A stretch of 64,000 bases of DNA from Microbacterium sp. BH-3-3-3. GTDB lineage: Bacteria > Actinomycetota > Actinomycetes > Actinomycetales > Microbacteriaceae. Positions 22,097-31,838 of the stretch are shown piece after piece. The translations under genes and the position numbers were made by a program. The notes under the pieces are model-generated. The model was not told where the DNA came from, did no database searches, and saw only the letters and a program-made list of their open reading frames with translations. The stretch is taken from the NCBI RefSeq assembly GCF_007679045.1, contig NZ_VEFS01000001.1, positions 970,706 through 1,034,705 of the forward strand, in the 5' to 3' direction. How positions within the stretch are numbered: the stretch's first letter is position 1; each line of letters begins with the position of its first letter.

Positions 22097-24103
22097 ATGA
22101 CCTCCGAGGCCCTCACCGTCGTCGACGCCGACATCGACAGCCTGCGCCACGCCCTCGACGCCGGTCGCATCACGAGCGTCGAGCTCGTCGCGCGCTACCT
22201 CAACCGCATCGCGGCGTACGACCGCTCCGGCATCCGCCTCAACAGCGTGCCGGTGCTCGACCCCCGCGCGTTCGCCGCGGCACGCGCGTCCGACCTGCGC
22301 CGCGCACAGGGGCAGACGCTCGGCCCCCTCGACGGCATCCCGTTCACGGCGAAGGACAGCTACCGCGTCGAGGGCCTGCCCGTGGCATCCGGGTCCCCCG
22401 CCTTCCGCGACCTGATCGCGGGCGACGACGCCTTCGCCGTCGAGCGGCTGCGCGAAGCCGGCGCCGTGTTCCTGGGGCTCACCAACATGCCTCCCATGGC
22501 CGCCGGCGGCATGCAGCGCGGAGTGTACGGCCGCGCCGAATCGCCCTACAACGGGGACTATCTGGCATCCGCCTTCGGCTCCGGCTCGTCCAACGGATCG
22601 GGCACCGCCACCGCAGCCAGCTTCTGCGCGTTCGGGCTCGGCGAAGAGACGTGGTCGTCGGGCCGCGCCCCCGCCTCGCACAACGCCCTCGTGGCCTACA
22701 CGCCCTCGCGCGGCGTGATCTCTGTGCGAGGCAACTGGCCCCTCGTCCCGACGATGGACGTCGTCGTCCCCCACACGCGCACGGTCGGCGACCTGCAGCA
22801 CGTACTCGACGCGGTCGTCGCCGACGACGCCGAGACCGAGGGCGACCTCTGGCGCACGCAGCCGTTCATCGACCTCCCGCGTCCGTCCGAGGCGCGTCCC
22901 GCGTCGTTCGCCGCGCTCGAGCCGCTGCCGCTCGCGGGGCTGCGCCTCGCCGTGCCGCGCATCTACGTCAACGGCGATCCCGACAACGCCTCGCCCATCG
23001 TCACGCGCGACAGCGTGATGGCCCTCTGGAACGACCTGCGTGCCGATCTCGAAGCCGCGGGTGCCGAGGTCGTCGAGACCGCCTTCCCCGTCGTCGAGCG
23101 TTACGAGAAGCTGCACGCGGGCGACGAGGACTTCCTCGACCGCGGGTTCGTCACGCGCACCTTCCTCGATGACGAGGTGGGCGATCTCGCGGTGTGGGCG
23201 ATGGACACGTTCCTGCGCACGAACGCCGACCCGCGGCTCCCTCGCCTCGCCGACGTCGAAGCGGCCCTGATCTTCCCGCACCCGCCGGGGGCGCTTCCCG
23301 ACCGCTACGGCATCTGGCACTACGACATCTCGTACGACATCGGCGAGTACGTCGCCCGCGCGCAGGAGTGGGAGCCCGACTGGAAAGACGTGGCGAGCCT
23401 CGAAACGGGCCTGCGCGGTCTCGAGCACACGCGCCGCGTCGACTTCGAGGAGTGGATGGATGCCGAAGGCCTCGACGCCGTGATCTTCCCCACACAGTCC
23501 GACGTCGGTCCCGCCGACGCCGACGTGAACCCGGCCTCGGCCGACATCGCGTGGCGCAACGGCGTGTGGGTCTCCAACGGCAACCTGGTTCCGCGTCACC
23601 TCGGCATCCCCACCGTCACGGTGCCGATGGGGACGATGGCCGACACCGGGATGCCGGTGGGCCTGACCCTCGCCGGTCCCGCCTACAGCGACACGCGCCT
23701 CGTGCAGCTGGCCCAGGCGATCACCGCCCTCGGCGAGCGCCGCACGACGCCTCCGCGCACCCCCGCCCTGCCGGATGAGGCGGCCTTCGCCGAGCCCCGC
23801 CCCGCGGCCGAGGGCGAGCTGTCGGTCACCGTCGACGAGGTCTCGCGCGACGACGAGCGCGTGACCGTCTCGGCCATCGTCAGCGGAGGCGTTGCGGTCG
23901 ATCACGCCCTCTTCCTCGACGGCGTGCGCGTTCCCGCGCGACTCGAGAACGGCCGGGTCACCGCCAAGGTCTCCCCCGAGCCGTCCGGCGAGCCCGTGAG
24001 CGAATGGGTCGCCCCCTACGGCCCGCTGGTCGTCATCGTCGTGCGCGATGCCGGGGGTGCCGTCGCGGGCGCCGTCGCCACGGCATCCGACTCTCCCCTG
24101 TGA
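22097..24103 (+). CDS. Amidase-signature-family enzyme with C-terminal extension
   Basis: A 668-residue amidase. The catalytic set is Lys86 (FTAKDSY), a cis-serine in GSGSSNGS (about Ser165) and the nucleophile Ser188 in ETWSSGR. The usual TDxGGS-x-R block here reads EETWSSGR, so the two glycines before the nucleophile are Trp and Ser, an unusual oxyanion region. Residues about 110-540 form the amidase fold. A beta-rich tail of about 95 residues (from about 573) looks like a small Ig-like domain and is not part of standard amidases. It begins an operon with the fused aminotransferase and agmatine-deiminase-family genes (spacings 26 and 27 bases). It would hydrolyse a carboxamide; substrate unknown. 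Confidence 0.85.
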   Translation: MTSEALTVVDADIDSLRHALDAGRITSVELVARYLNRIAAYDRSGIRLNSVPVLDPRAFAAARASDLRRAQGQTLGPLDGIPFTAKDSYRVEGLPVASGSPAFRDLIAGDDAFAVERLREAGAVFLGLTNMPPMAAGGMQRGVYGRAESPYNGDYLASAFGSGSSNGSGTATAASFCAFGLGEETWSSGRAPASHNALVAYTPSRGVISVRGNWPLVPTMDVVVPHTRTVGDLQHVLDAVVADDAETEGDLWRTQPFIDLPRPSEARPASFAALEPLPLAGLRLAVPRIYVNGDPDNASPIVTRDSVMALWNDLRADLEAAGAEVVETAFPVVERYEKLHAGDEDFLDRGFVTRTFLDDEVGDLAVWAMDTFLRTNADPRLPRLADVEAALIFPHPPGALPDRYGIWHYDISYDIGEYVARAQEWEPDWKDVASLETGLRGLEHTRRVDFEEWMDAEGLDAVIFPTQSDVGPADADVNPASADIAWRNGVWVSNGNLVPRHLGIPTVTVPMGTMADTGMPVGLTLAGPAYSDTRLVQLAQAITALGERRTTPPRTPALPDEAAFAEPRPAAEGELSVTVDEVSRDDERVTVSAIVSGGVAVDHALFLDGVRVPARLENGRVTAKVSPEPSGEPVSEWVAPYGPLVVIVVRDAGGAVAGAVATASDSPL

Positions 24104-24129
24104 CACCCGAATCACCCGAGGAACACACC

Positions 24130-26949
24130 GTGACCGAGACCGCTCCGACCCCCGTCTTCGACTATTTCAGCCAGGTCGACCTGCCCACTCCGACGCTCTC
24201 CGACGACGAGGTGCAGCGCCTGTTCGCCGACACGTTCGGCGTCGAGATCGACGTGCAGGCTCTCGGCAGTCAGCAGGATCAGAACTTCCGCGTCTTCGCC
24301 CGGGGTTCGGCCGAGCCGCTCGGCGTGCTCAAGCTCAGCAACCCGGTCTTCAGCGAGGCCGAGATCGAGATGCAGGATGCCGCGGCGGCACGCGTCGCCG
24401 AGCGCAGCCCGCAGGTGCGCATCCCGCGCATCGTCGTGGGGCCGCGGGGCGCGATGTCGACGTGGTGGGAGTCCAGCCAGGGCCGCATCCACGCCCGGGT
24501 GATCGAGAACATCGCCGGCCGCACGCTGATGGGCTCGGGATACCTCTCCCCCGCGACGGTGGAGAACATGGGCGCGCTGTCGGCGGCGGTGAGCCTGTCG
24601 CTCGCCGACTTCACCCACCCCGCGAGCGCCCGCGTGCTGCAGTGGGACCTCCGCCACGCCGAGCGCGTCATCGACACCCTGCTCCCCCTCGAACCGGATG
24701 CCGGGGTGCGGGCGATCGTGCAGCGCGCGGCCGACGCCGCCCGAGCGGCTCTCGCCCCGGTCCGCGATCGGCTCCCCGTCCAGGCCGGGCACTTCGACGT
24801 CACCGACGACAACGTGCTGTGCGCCCCCGGCGCCGCGGTCCCCGACGCGGTCATCGACTTCGGCGACGTGTGCGCGTCGTGGCGCGTCGGCGAGATCGCG
24901 GTGACCGTCTCGTCGGTGCTGCACCACGACGATGCGACCCCCGAGACCGCCTTCCCCGCCATCCGCGCGTTCGACCAGGTACGCGACCTGACCGACGACG
25001 AGCTCACCGCGCTCTGGCCCCTGGTCATCCTCCGCGGCGCGGTGCTCGTGCTCAGCGGCCGCGCGCAGGTGCGCCTCGACGACGAGAACGAGTACGCCAG
25101 CGTCGCGCTCGACCGCGAGTTCCGCATCCTCGAGCAGGCGGCATCCGTCCCGATCCCCGTGATCACGGCCGCGACCCGGGCGGCCCTGGGGCGCTCCCGC
25201 TCCGAAGAGCCCGCGTGGACCGGCGCTCCGGTGCTCTCGCTCGGCCGTCACGTCGAGCTCGACGCCGCGACGGAGTCGCCGCTGAACGACGAGGGCGCCT
25301 GGCTCGATGCCTCGACCCTCGACGACGCGGCAATGGCCGCCCTCGACGCGGGCGCCGACGTCGTGACGGTGCCCGCATGGCGCGCGCGCCTGACCGGAAC
25401 GACCGACCCGCTGCCCCCGACCCCCGAGACCGTGCCGACCGATGTGCTCGTCTGGCTTGCGAACCCGGCCGACGCCGACGACGCCCTGGTGTGGACGGTG
25501 GGCGCCGAGAGCGTGACGACCCTGCCCGCCCGCACGCGCCTCTCGGCTCGGCGACCGCTCGACGCACACGTTCCCCCGCGGCGCACCACCCGCGCGCTGG
25601 CCGACGCGTGGCGCGAGGTGGCCGGCGACCCCGGCGCCGTGATCGGCGTTCCGGCCGCGGCCCCGACCCCCGACGACCTCCTCGCTCGGCGCCACGAGGT
25701 GCTCGCGGAGGTGCAGGAGCACTACTACGCCGCTCCCCCGCGCATCGAGCGCGGCTGGCGCGAGCACCTCGTCGACGTCGACGGCCGGGTCTACCTCGAC
25801 ATGGTGAACAACGTCGCCTCGGTCGGTCACGCGCACCCTCACGTGGTCGCGGCGGGCTCGCGCCAGATGTGCCTGCTGAACACGAACTCGCGCTTCCACT
25901 ACCGCGCGATCACCGACTTCGCGGATCGCATCGCGGCGACCCTCCCCGATGGCTTCGACACGGTGTTCTTCGTCAACTCCGGCTCCGAGGCCACCGACCT
26001 CGCGATCCGCCTGGCGATGGCCGCGACCGGCCGACCCGACATCGTCGCGATGCGCGAGGCGTACCACGGGTGGACCTACGCCAGCGATGCGGTGTCGACC
26101 TCGATCGCCGACAACCCGAACGCGTTGTCCACCCGCCCCGCGTGGGTGCACACCGTCGACGCCGCCAACTCCTACCGGGGCAAGTACCGGGGGGCGGATG
26201 CCGAGAAGTACGCGCCCGAAGCCGTCGCGGTCATCGACGAGCTCGCGGCATCCGGTCGCCCTCCGGCGGGGATGATCGCCGAGACCTATTTCGGCAACGC
26301 GGGCGGAGTCGCTCTTCCCGACGGCTATCTGACCGAGGTGTACGCCGCGATCCGCCGCCACGGCGGGCTCGCGATCGCCGACGAGGTGCAGGTCGGCTAC
26401 GGCCGCCTCGGTGAATGGTTCTGGGGCTTCGAGCAGCAGGGGGCGGTGCCCGACATCGTCGCGGTGGCGAAGTCCATCGGCGGCGGCCACCCCCTCGGCG
26501 CCGTCATCACGCGGCGCGAGGTCGCCGACCGCTACCGCACGCAGGGGTACTTCTTCTCGTCCACCGGAGGCTCGCCCGTGTCGTCGGCGATCGGCATGGC
26601 CGTGCTCGACGTGATCGAGCAGGAGGGGCTGCAAGAGAACGCTCGGGTCGTCGGCGGTCACCTCAAGCGACGCCTCGAGAAGCTCGGCGAGAAGCACGAC
26701 CTCATCGGCACCGTGCACGGCTCGGGCCTGTACCTGGGCGTCGAGTTCGTGCGCGACCGCGAGACCCTCGAACCCGCCACCGCCGAGACCGCCGCGATCT
26801 GCGACCGCCTGCTCGAGCGGGGCGTCATCATGCAGCCCACCGGCGACTTCCAGAACGTTCTGAAGATCAAACCGCCGCTGGTGGTCACGCAGGCGTCGGT
26901 CGACGTCTTCGTCGACGCGCTCGATCACGTCCTGACCACCGGATTCTGA
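24130..26949 (+). CDS. Aminoglycoside-phosphotransferase-like kinase fused to class III aminotransferase
   Basis: A 939-residue two-enzyme protein. Residues about 30-350 are an APH/choline-kinase fold of the hydroxylysine-kinase type, with HFDVTDDN (His221, Asp223, Asn228) and DFGD (243-246). A poorly conserved linker domain covers about 380-550. Residues about 560-939 are a fold-type I, class III PLP enzyme with NSGSEATD, Asp751 in ADEVQ and the PLP lysine Lys781 in VAKSIGGGHP. In animals the equivalent separate enzymes phosphorylate hydroxylysine or act on phosphoethanolamine as phospho-lyases, so kinase followed by PLP-dependent elimination is the attractive model; plain transamination is the alternative. 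GTG 24130 follows GAGGAA. Confidence 0.82.
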   Translation: MTETAPTPVFDYFSQVDLPTPTLSDDEVQRLFADTFGVEIDVQALGSQQDQNFRVFARGSAEPLGVLKLSNPVFSEAEIEMQDAAAARVAERSPQVRIPRIVVGPRGAMSTWWESSQGRIHARVIENIAGRTLMGSGYLSPATVENMGALSAAVSLSLADFTHPASARVLQWDLRHAERVIDTLLPLEPDAGVRAIVQRAADAARAALAPVRDRLPVQAGHFDVTDDNVLCAPGAAVPDAVIDFGDVCASWRVGEIAVTVSSVLHHDDATPETAFPAIRAFDQVRDLTDDELTALWPLVILRGAVLVLSGRAQVRLDDENEYASVALDREFRILEQAASVPIPVITAATRAALGRSRSEEPAWTGAPVLSLGRHVELDAATESPLNDEGAWLDASTLDDAAMAALDAGADVVTVPAWRARLTGTTDPLPPTPETVPTDVLVWLANPADADDALVWTVGAESVTTLPARTRLSARRPLDAHVPPRRTTRALADAWREVAGDPGAVIGVPAAAPTPDDLLARRHEVLAEVQEHYYAAPPRIERGWREHLVDVDGRVYLDMVNNVASVGHAHPHVVAAGSRQMCLLNTNSRFHYRAITDFADRIAATLPDGFDTVFFVNSGSEATDLAIRLAMAATGRPDIVAMREAYHGWTYASDAVSTSIADNPNALSTRPAWVHTVDAANSYRGKYRGADAEKYAPEAVAVIDELAASGRPPAGMIAETYFGNAGGVALPDGYLTEVYAAIRRHGGLAIADEVQVGYGRLGEWFWGFEQQGAVPDIVAVAKSIGGGHPLGAVITRREVADRYRTQGYFFSSTGGSPVSSAIGMAVLDVIEQEGLQENARVVGGHLKRRLEKLGEKHDLIGTVHGSGLYLGVEFVRDRETLEPATAETAAICDRLLERGVIMQPTGDFQNVLKIKPPLVVTQASVDVFVDALDHVLTTGF

Positions 26950-26976
26950 CCCGCCCCGACCCTCGAGGAGCACGCC

Positions 26977-28002
26977 ATGTGGCGCATGCCCGCTGAAACC
27001 GCCCCCCACGAACGCACGTGGATGGCCTTCCCGCGCGAGGGCTTCACCCTCGGAGACGCAGCCGAGGCCCGCGAGGAGGGCTACCGCGCGTGGGCCGACG
27101 TCGCCCACGCGGTCGCGCAATTCGAGCCGGTGACGATGGTCGTCGACCCCACCGAGACCGCGCGCGCCCGGCGCATGCTGTCGGCGGAGGTCGAGATCGT
27201 CGAGGCGCCGCTCGACGAGTTCTGGATGCGTGACGTGGGCCCGACCTTCGTCACCGACCCCGATCGTCCCGGGGCGCTCGGCGCGGTCGACTGGATCTTC
27301 AACGGCTGGGGCGCCCCCGACTGGGCCGAGTGGCAGAAGTCGGCCGGCATCGCACGCGTGGTCGCCGAGCACATCGGCGCCGAACGCATCGGCTCGCTTC
27401 TCGTCGCCGAGGGCGGCGGCCTGCACGTCGACGGCACCGGCACCGTGCTCCTCACCGAGACCGTGCAGCTCGACCCGCGCCGAAACCCCTTCGCCGACCG
27501 CGCCCGCGTCGAGGCCGAGATGGCCCGCACGATCGGGGCGACGGATGCCGTGTGGCTCTCGCGCGGACTCACCCGCGACTACGACGAGTTCGGCACGAAC
27601 GGCCACGTCGACATCGTCGCGACCTTCGCGTCACCGGATCACGTGCTCGTGCACGAGCAGACGGATGCCGCCCACCCCGACTTCGAGGTGTCGCAGCTCG
27701 TGCGCCGTGAGCTGTCCGACGCGTTCGCCGCGCGGGGCCGCGCGGTGACGATCACCGGTGTGCCCGCCCCCGCCACCCTCCGCGACGACGAGGGCTGGGT
27801 CGACTGGAGCTACATCAACCACCTCGTCACCAACGACGGCGTCGTGCTCTGCGGCTTCGGCGAGGAGTCCGCCGACGCCCGCGCCCGCGCGATCATCGGC
27901 GACGCCTACCCCGGTCGGCGCGTCGTGACGGTCGACGCCCGCCCGCTGTTCGACCGCGGCGGCGGCATCCACTGCATCACCCAGCAGCAGCCGCGGGTGT
28001 GA
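26977..28002 (+). CDS. Agmatine deiminase / peptidyl-arginine deiminase-family hydrolase
   Basis: A 341-residue guanidino-modifying enzyme. Landmarks are FWMRDVGP (Asp86), AEGGGLHVDG, TNGHVDIVATF (His210, Asp212) and GGGIHCITQQ with the nucleophile Cys333, the full catalytic set of the agmatine deiminase family. It would hydrolyse agmatine or a related guanidine to a ureido compound plus ammonia. The start is preceded by GAGGAGCACGCC. Third gene of the operon after the amidase and kinase-aminotransferase fusion, so its real substrate may be a product of that pathway rather than agmatine. Confidence 0.88.
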   Translation: MWRMPAETAPHERTWMAFPREGFTLGDAAEAREEGYRAWADVAHAVAQFEPVTMVVDPTETARARRMLSAEVEIVEAPLDEFWMRDVGPTFVTDPDRPGALGAVDWIFNGWGAPDWAEWQKSAGIARVVAEHIGAERIGSLLVAEGGGLHVDGTGTVLLTETVQLDPRRNPFADRARVEAEMARTIGATDAVWLSRGLTRDYDEFGTNGHVDIVATFASPDHVLVHEQTDAAHPDFEVSQLVRRELSDAFAARGRAVTITGVPAPATLRDDEGWVDWSYINHLVTNDGVVLCGFGEESADARARAIIGDAYPGRRVVTVDARPLFDRGGGIHCITQQQPRV

Positions 28003-28042
28003 AGCGCGAAGCGGGTGAAGACGACGCGAGCGCGGCGGCGCT

Positions 28043-28531
28043 TCAGGCGGGTGACGGGCGCGCAGCCGCCAGCACGAGCGGGTCGCTGCATCCTCGCGCG
28101 AAGCCTCGGATGCGCCGATCCATGTCGCGCTGGAGCAGTAACGTGCCGATCCGTTCAGCGAGCGGCGCCAGCCACCGGGGGCGGCACGCGAAGTTGTACC
28201 GCCAGACCGCGAGCGTGCTGCCGGGGTCGTCGGCGACGGGCGTGAACTTCCACCCGCCCGCGAGACGCTCGAAGAACCACGACCCCTTCGTCATCTTCAT
28301 GCCGACGTTCGACGGCGGGTTGTAGGAGACGTATTCGCTCTCCATCCGGAAGCCGAAACGCTGCACGGTGTATGTCAGCACGCCCTTCCCCGGGGCGGTC
28401 GCGCCGTCGACGAAGTACTGGCGTCGGATGAACGGATCCCATCGCTTGCGGATCTCGCCGGTGGTCTGCGAGACGGCGAACGCCGTGCGCGCATCGACCG
28501 GGACGACACAGCGGGACTCGATGACGGGCAT
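28043..28531 (-). CDS. SRPBCC-family protein
   Basis: A 162-residue START-like (helix-grip) protein. MPVIESRCVVPVDARTAFAV is a typical first strand and helix, followed by WDPFIRR, a long beta-sheet pattern and a C-terminal helix MDRRIRGFA. The family binds hydrophobic ligands or acts as a polyketide cyclase or stress protein; no catalytic residues can be assigned. It is convergent with the deiminase gene. The start at 28531 is the only one that begins at the fold; CACGAT six bases upstream is a weak -10. Confidence 0.78.
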   Translation of the reverse strand: MPVIESRCVVPVDARTAFAVSQTTGEIRKRWDPFIRRQYFVDGATAPGKGVLTYTVQRFGFRMESEYVSYNPPSNVGMKMTKGSWFFERLAGGWKFTPVADDPGSTLAVWRYNFACRPRWLAPLAERIGTLLLQRDMDRRIRGFARGCSDPLVLAAARPSPA

Positions 28532-28596
28532 GGACTCATCGTGGCAGGCCGCAGGCGGGTGAGGATGGGGCTGGGCGCGGCTGCCTGGGGGGCGAC

Positions 28597-28812
28597 TCAG
28601 CTTCTGCCGGCTCTGACGACGATGGCGGTGCCGTAGGCGGCGATGGCGAGCCCAGCGATGATCATCACGGGTCCGTAGACGCCGGCGGGAATCTGCAACC
28701 GTCCAACGAGGTCGTCGTCGTCCACGAACGCGGTGACAGCGCCGCCGCCGATAGCCACGACGACGCCCATCACGAGAAAGAACCATCCGACTCGTGGGGG
28801 ATTTCTCTCCAT
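28597..28812 (-). CDS. Small two-helix membrane protein (71 aa)
   Basis: Opens MERNPPRVGWFFLVMGVVVA and has two predicted membrane helices (about 9-29 and 45-65) joined by an acidic loop, FVDDDDLVGR. The last residues are basic. Upstream reading frame extends to 29076 but is arginine-rich and looks non-coding. No family recognised; a role in the envelope is only implied by the helices. Confidence 0.6.
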   Translation of the reverse strand: MERNPPRVGWFFLVMGVVVAIGGGAVTAFVDDDDLVGRLQIPAGVYGPVMIIAGLAIAAYGTAIVVRAGRS

Positions 28813-29148
28813 CCGGGAATGGTGTCGGGTCAAGCACCCGCGGCGCAACCCGTTCGTCGCGGGTCGGGGAGCGCGCCTGTGGTGGTGTATCTCGAATCCC
28901 CGTAAGCGCTCATTCGGCGGGCGGTTCGCCCAAAAAGCTCCCGCGGGCATGGGCGGAAATCGCCGATTCGAAGCCGGATCCGCACAGAAGGGAGATACGA
29001 AATGCGTGGGTAACAACGCCCTCGATAACGTCGGCGCGCGGTCTCGCTGGCGCACCGGATGAGGGCCACTCGTCACCTCGTCGCCGGCGCCGACGGCACT
29101 CCCGTAGGTCGCACACGGCCACCGTCCACGCGAAGAGGAACAGACACG
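28813..29148. other. Leader region before the amino-acid ABC operon
   Basis: About 336 bases without a convincing gene. Near 28990 is a GGGAG ribosome binding site, then ATGCGTGGGTAA, a complete three-codon frame (Met-Arg-Gly-stop). The region upstream has short inverted repeats (GGGCGGTTCGCCC). I could not match it to a known riboswitch or leader-peptide family. The ABC gene's own site, GAGGAACAG, is just before 29149. Confidence 0.35.
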
Positions 29149-30054
29149 ATGCGCACTTCACGAATCGTCCCTGCAGCAGCACTTTCAGCGATCGCCGCCC
29201 TGGCGCTGGCGGGGTGCGTCGACAACTCGGCCGCCCAGAATGGCGGGTCGCCGTCGAGCTCCCCGTCCATCCAGGTGACGAAAGACGACGCCCTCGCCGC
29301 GGCCCTCCCCGAGGCCGTCCGCTCCTCCGGGAAGCTCGTCATCGGGATGGACGACACCTATCCGCCGAACGAGTTCAAGGACGCCGCGGGCAACCCCGTC
29401 GGCTGGGAGGTCGACCTGGCCAACGCGATCGGGTCCAAGCTCGGAGTGAAGGCCGACTTCGCGATCGCGAAGTTCGACAACATCATCCCCTCCGTGACGG
29501 GAGGAAAGGATGACTTCGGCATGTCGTCCTTCACCGACACGACCGAGCGCGAGCAGCAGGTCGACTTCGTCAACTACTACTCCGCGGGCATCCTGTGGGC
29601 GTCCGCAGCGGGTAAGACGGTCGATCCGAACAACGCCTGCGGCCTGAAGGTCGCTGTTCAGACGGCCACCTACGAAGACACCGACGAGGTCCCGGCCAAG
29701 TCCGCCGCGTGCACGCAGGCGGGTAAGCCGGCCATCGAGGTCCTCCGCTACGACACGCAGGACGACGCCACCAACGCGGTCATCCTCGGCAAAGCCGACG
29801 CTCTCAGCGCGGACTCCCCCGTGACCCTCTACGCGATCTCGAAGACCGACGGCAAACTGCAGGCGGCCGGCGAGACCTTCGACGTCGCTCCCTACGGCCT
29901 CGCCGTGGCCAAGGGCTCGACGCTCACGCCGACCCTGCAGAAGACGGTGCAGGCGCTCATCGACGACGGCACCTACCGAGCGATCCTGGACCAGTGGGGC
30001 GTCTCGGACGGCGCCGTCACCACCGCCGAGGTCAACGCGGCATCGAAGGGCTGA
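29149..30054 (+). CDS. Polar amino-acid ABC transporter substrate-binding lipoprotein
   Basis: A 301-residue lipoprotein with lipobox ALAGC (Cys23) and a type-II periplasmic-binding fold. Typical features are GKLVIGMDDTYPPNEF, VGWEVDLANAIGSKLG, DNIIPSVTGGKDDFGMSSF and, late, PYGLAVAKGS. These match family 3 extracellular proteins that bind polar or basic amino acids, cystine or opines. It begins a three-gene operon with permease and ATPase. The start 29149 follows GAGGAACAG. The ligand cannot be assigned from sequence alone. Confidence 0.92.
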   Translation: MRTSRIVPAAALSAIAALALAGCVDNSAAQNGGSPSSSPSIQVTKDDALAAALPEAVRSSGKLVIGMDDTYPPNEFKDAAGNPVGWEVDLANAIGSKLGVKADFAIAKFDNIIPSVTGGKDDFGMSSFTDTTEREQQVDFVNYYSAGILWASAAGKTVDPNNACGLKVAVQTATYEDTDEVPAKSAACTQAGKPAIEVLRYDTQDDATNAVILGKADALSADSPVTLYAISKTDGKLQAAGETFDVAPYGLAVAKGSTLTPTLQKTVQALIDDGTYRAILDQWGVSDGAVTTAEVNAASKG

Positions 30055-30058
30055 CCCC

Positions 30059-31036
30059 GTGTCACGAGCTCGCTCGAGCCGGTCGGGGGCGGGGACCATC
30101 CCGCCCCCGATCGGCGCTCCCGTCACCGAGTCGCTTCCGATCGTCAGGCTCAGGCACCCGTGGCGAGCGGTCTTCGCCGTCGTGCTCGTGCTCGCACTCG
30201 CGGGGTTCGTCGTCGATGCCGCCCAGCGCAGCGCTTACGGCTGGGAGTACGTCGGCACCTACGTCTTCGACAAACGCATCAGCGCCGCAGCCTTGGTCAC
30301 CCTGCAACTCACCGTCTACTCGATGGCCATCGGCGTGGTCCTGGGACTGGCGCTGGCGGTGATGCGACTGTCTCCGAACCCCGTCGTGAAGTCGGTGGCG
30401 TGGCTGTACCTGTGGGTCTTCCGCGGGACCCCGGTGTACGTGCAGTTGGTGTTCTGGGGCTTGTTCTCACTGATCTATCCCCAGATCGTCCTCGGCGTTC
30501 CGTGGACGGACCTGCACATCGCTCTCGACCTCGCGTTCATGCAGAATGCGTTCCTCATCGCCGTCCTCGGATTGGCCCTGAATGAAGCCGCGTACATGGC
30601 GGAGATCGTGCGCGCCGGATTGCTCTCGGTGGACGACGGCCAAGAGGAGGCCGCGACAGCCCTCGGGATGTCATGGTGGCACTCGATGACCCGCATCGTG
30701 ATCCCGCAGGCGATGCGCGTGATCATTCCGCCCACCGGCAACGAGGTCGTCTCCATGCTGAAGACCACGTCGCTCGTGGCCGCGATCCCCCTGACCACCG
30801 ATCTCTACGGGGTCGCCCGCGACATCTCCGCCGTGACCTACACCCCGGTGCCGCTGCTCATCGTGGCGTCGCTGTGGTACCTCCTGTTCACGTCCGTCCT
30901 GATGATCGGGCAGCACTTCCTCGAGAAGCGCTTCTCCCGCGGAACCGGTCCGCGGCGACCGCAGAACCACCGACGCGCGCGGACCCTCGCCCTCTCCGCG
31001 GCCGCGAACGCACGTCACGACGGAGGCGACGAGTGA
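30059..31036 (+). CDS. Amino-acid ABC transporter permease
   Basis: A 325-residue HisM/GlnP-type permease, GTG start four bases after the upstream stop. An N-terminal soluble-plus-helix extension (about 1-60) precedes the five-helix permease core, which opens [20 protein letters not shown] and has [17 protein letters not shown] and the EAA loop [17 protein letters not shown]. The C-terminal tail is basic and probably cytoplasmic. Its stop overlaps the ATPase start (GTGA), showing translational coupling. Confidence 0.93.
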   Translation: MSRARSSRSGAGTIPPPIGAPVTESLPIVRLRHPWRAVFAVVLVLALAGFVVDAAQRSAYGWEYVGTYVFDKRISAAALVTLQLTVYSMAIGVVLGLALAVMRLSPNPVVKSVAWLYLWVFRGTPVYVQLVFWGLFSLIYPQIVLGVPWTDLHIALDLAFMQNAFLIAVLGLALNEAAYMAEIVRAGLLSVDDGQEEAATALGMSWWHSMTRIVIPQAMRVIIPPTGNEVVSMLKTTSLVAAIPLTTDLYGVARDISAVTYTPVPLLIVASLWYLLFTSVLMIGQHFLEKRFSRGTGPRRPQNHRRARTLALSAAANARHDGGDE

Positions 31037-31827
31037 GCGATATCGGCGCCGTATCCGCGGCCGAGACCGCACCCCTGGTCGTCGCCGAGCACGTTTCGAA
31101 GAGCTTCGGAGCACACAGGGTCCTGGAGGACATCTCGCTCTCCGTCGACCCGGGCGAGGTGCTGTGCATCATCGGCCCCTCCGGGTCGGGCAAGTCGACG
31201 TTGCTGCGCTGCATCAACCACCTGGAGCGTGTGGACGCGGGGAGGATCACGTTCGACGGTTCCGTCGTCGGCTATCGCCAGCAGAACGACCGGCTGTACG
31301 AGATGAAGCCGCGGGAGGTCGCCAGGCAGCGCCGCGAGATCGGAATGGTCTTCCAGCGCTTCAATCTCTTCCCGCACATGACCGCCCTCGAGAACATCAT
31401 CGAAGCACCCGTCCGCGTCAAGCGCGTCCCGAAAGCCCGAGCGGTGGAGGCGGCGAAGGAGATGCTGGTCAGAGTCGGTCTGCACGACAAGGGCGACCAT
31501 CATCCCTCGCAGCTGTCGGGCGGCCAGCAACAGCGGGTCGCCATCGCCCGAGCGTTGGCCATGGAGCCCAAGCTCATGCTCTTCGACGAGCCCACGTCAG
31601 CGCTCGATCCGGAGCTGGTGGGCGAGGTGCTCGACGTGATGAAGGGTCTCGCGCGCTCCGGCATGACGATGATCGTGGTCACGCACGAGATGGGCTTCGC
31701 GCGCGAGGTCGCGGACACGCTGGTCTTCATGGACGGCGGGGTCGTGGTGGAGTCCGGAGACCCCCGTGAGGTTCTCTCGAACCCGCAGCACGAGAGAACG
31801 CGCGCTTTCCTGTCGAAGGTGCTGTGA
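31033..31827 (+). CDS. Amino-acid ABC transporter ATP-binding protein
   Basis: A 264-residue ATPase of the polar amino-acid uptake type. Walker A is GPSGSGKST, signature [14 protein letters not shown], Walker [14 protein letters not shown] and switch histidine in VVTHEMGFA. The D-loop and the short [16 protein letters not shown] insertion are typical of GlnQ-like proteins. It drives the permease encoded just upstream. A strong stem-loop closes the operon. Confidence 0.96.
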   Translation: MSDIGAVSAAETAPLVVAEHVSKSFGAHRVLEDISLSVDPGEVLCIIGPSGSGKSTLLRCINHLERVDAGRITFDGSVVGYRQQNDRLYEMKPREVARQRREIGMVFQRFNLFPHMTALENIIEAPVRVKRVPKARAVEAAKEMLVRVGLHDKGDHHPSQLSGGQQQRVAIARALAMEPKLMLFDEPTSALDPELVGEVLDVMKGLARSGMTMIVVTHEMGFAREVADTLVFMDGGVVVESGDPREVLSNPQHERTRAFLSKVL

Positions 31828-31838
31828 CCGAGGAAACG

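Noticed and set aside
28813-29148. Riboswitch or T-box in the leader of the amino-acid ABC operon
   Set aside because: I could not find a conserved aptamer core or an anti-terminator pair; only a three-codon frame and weak inverted repeats are visible.
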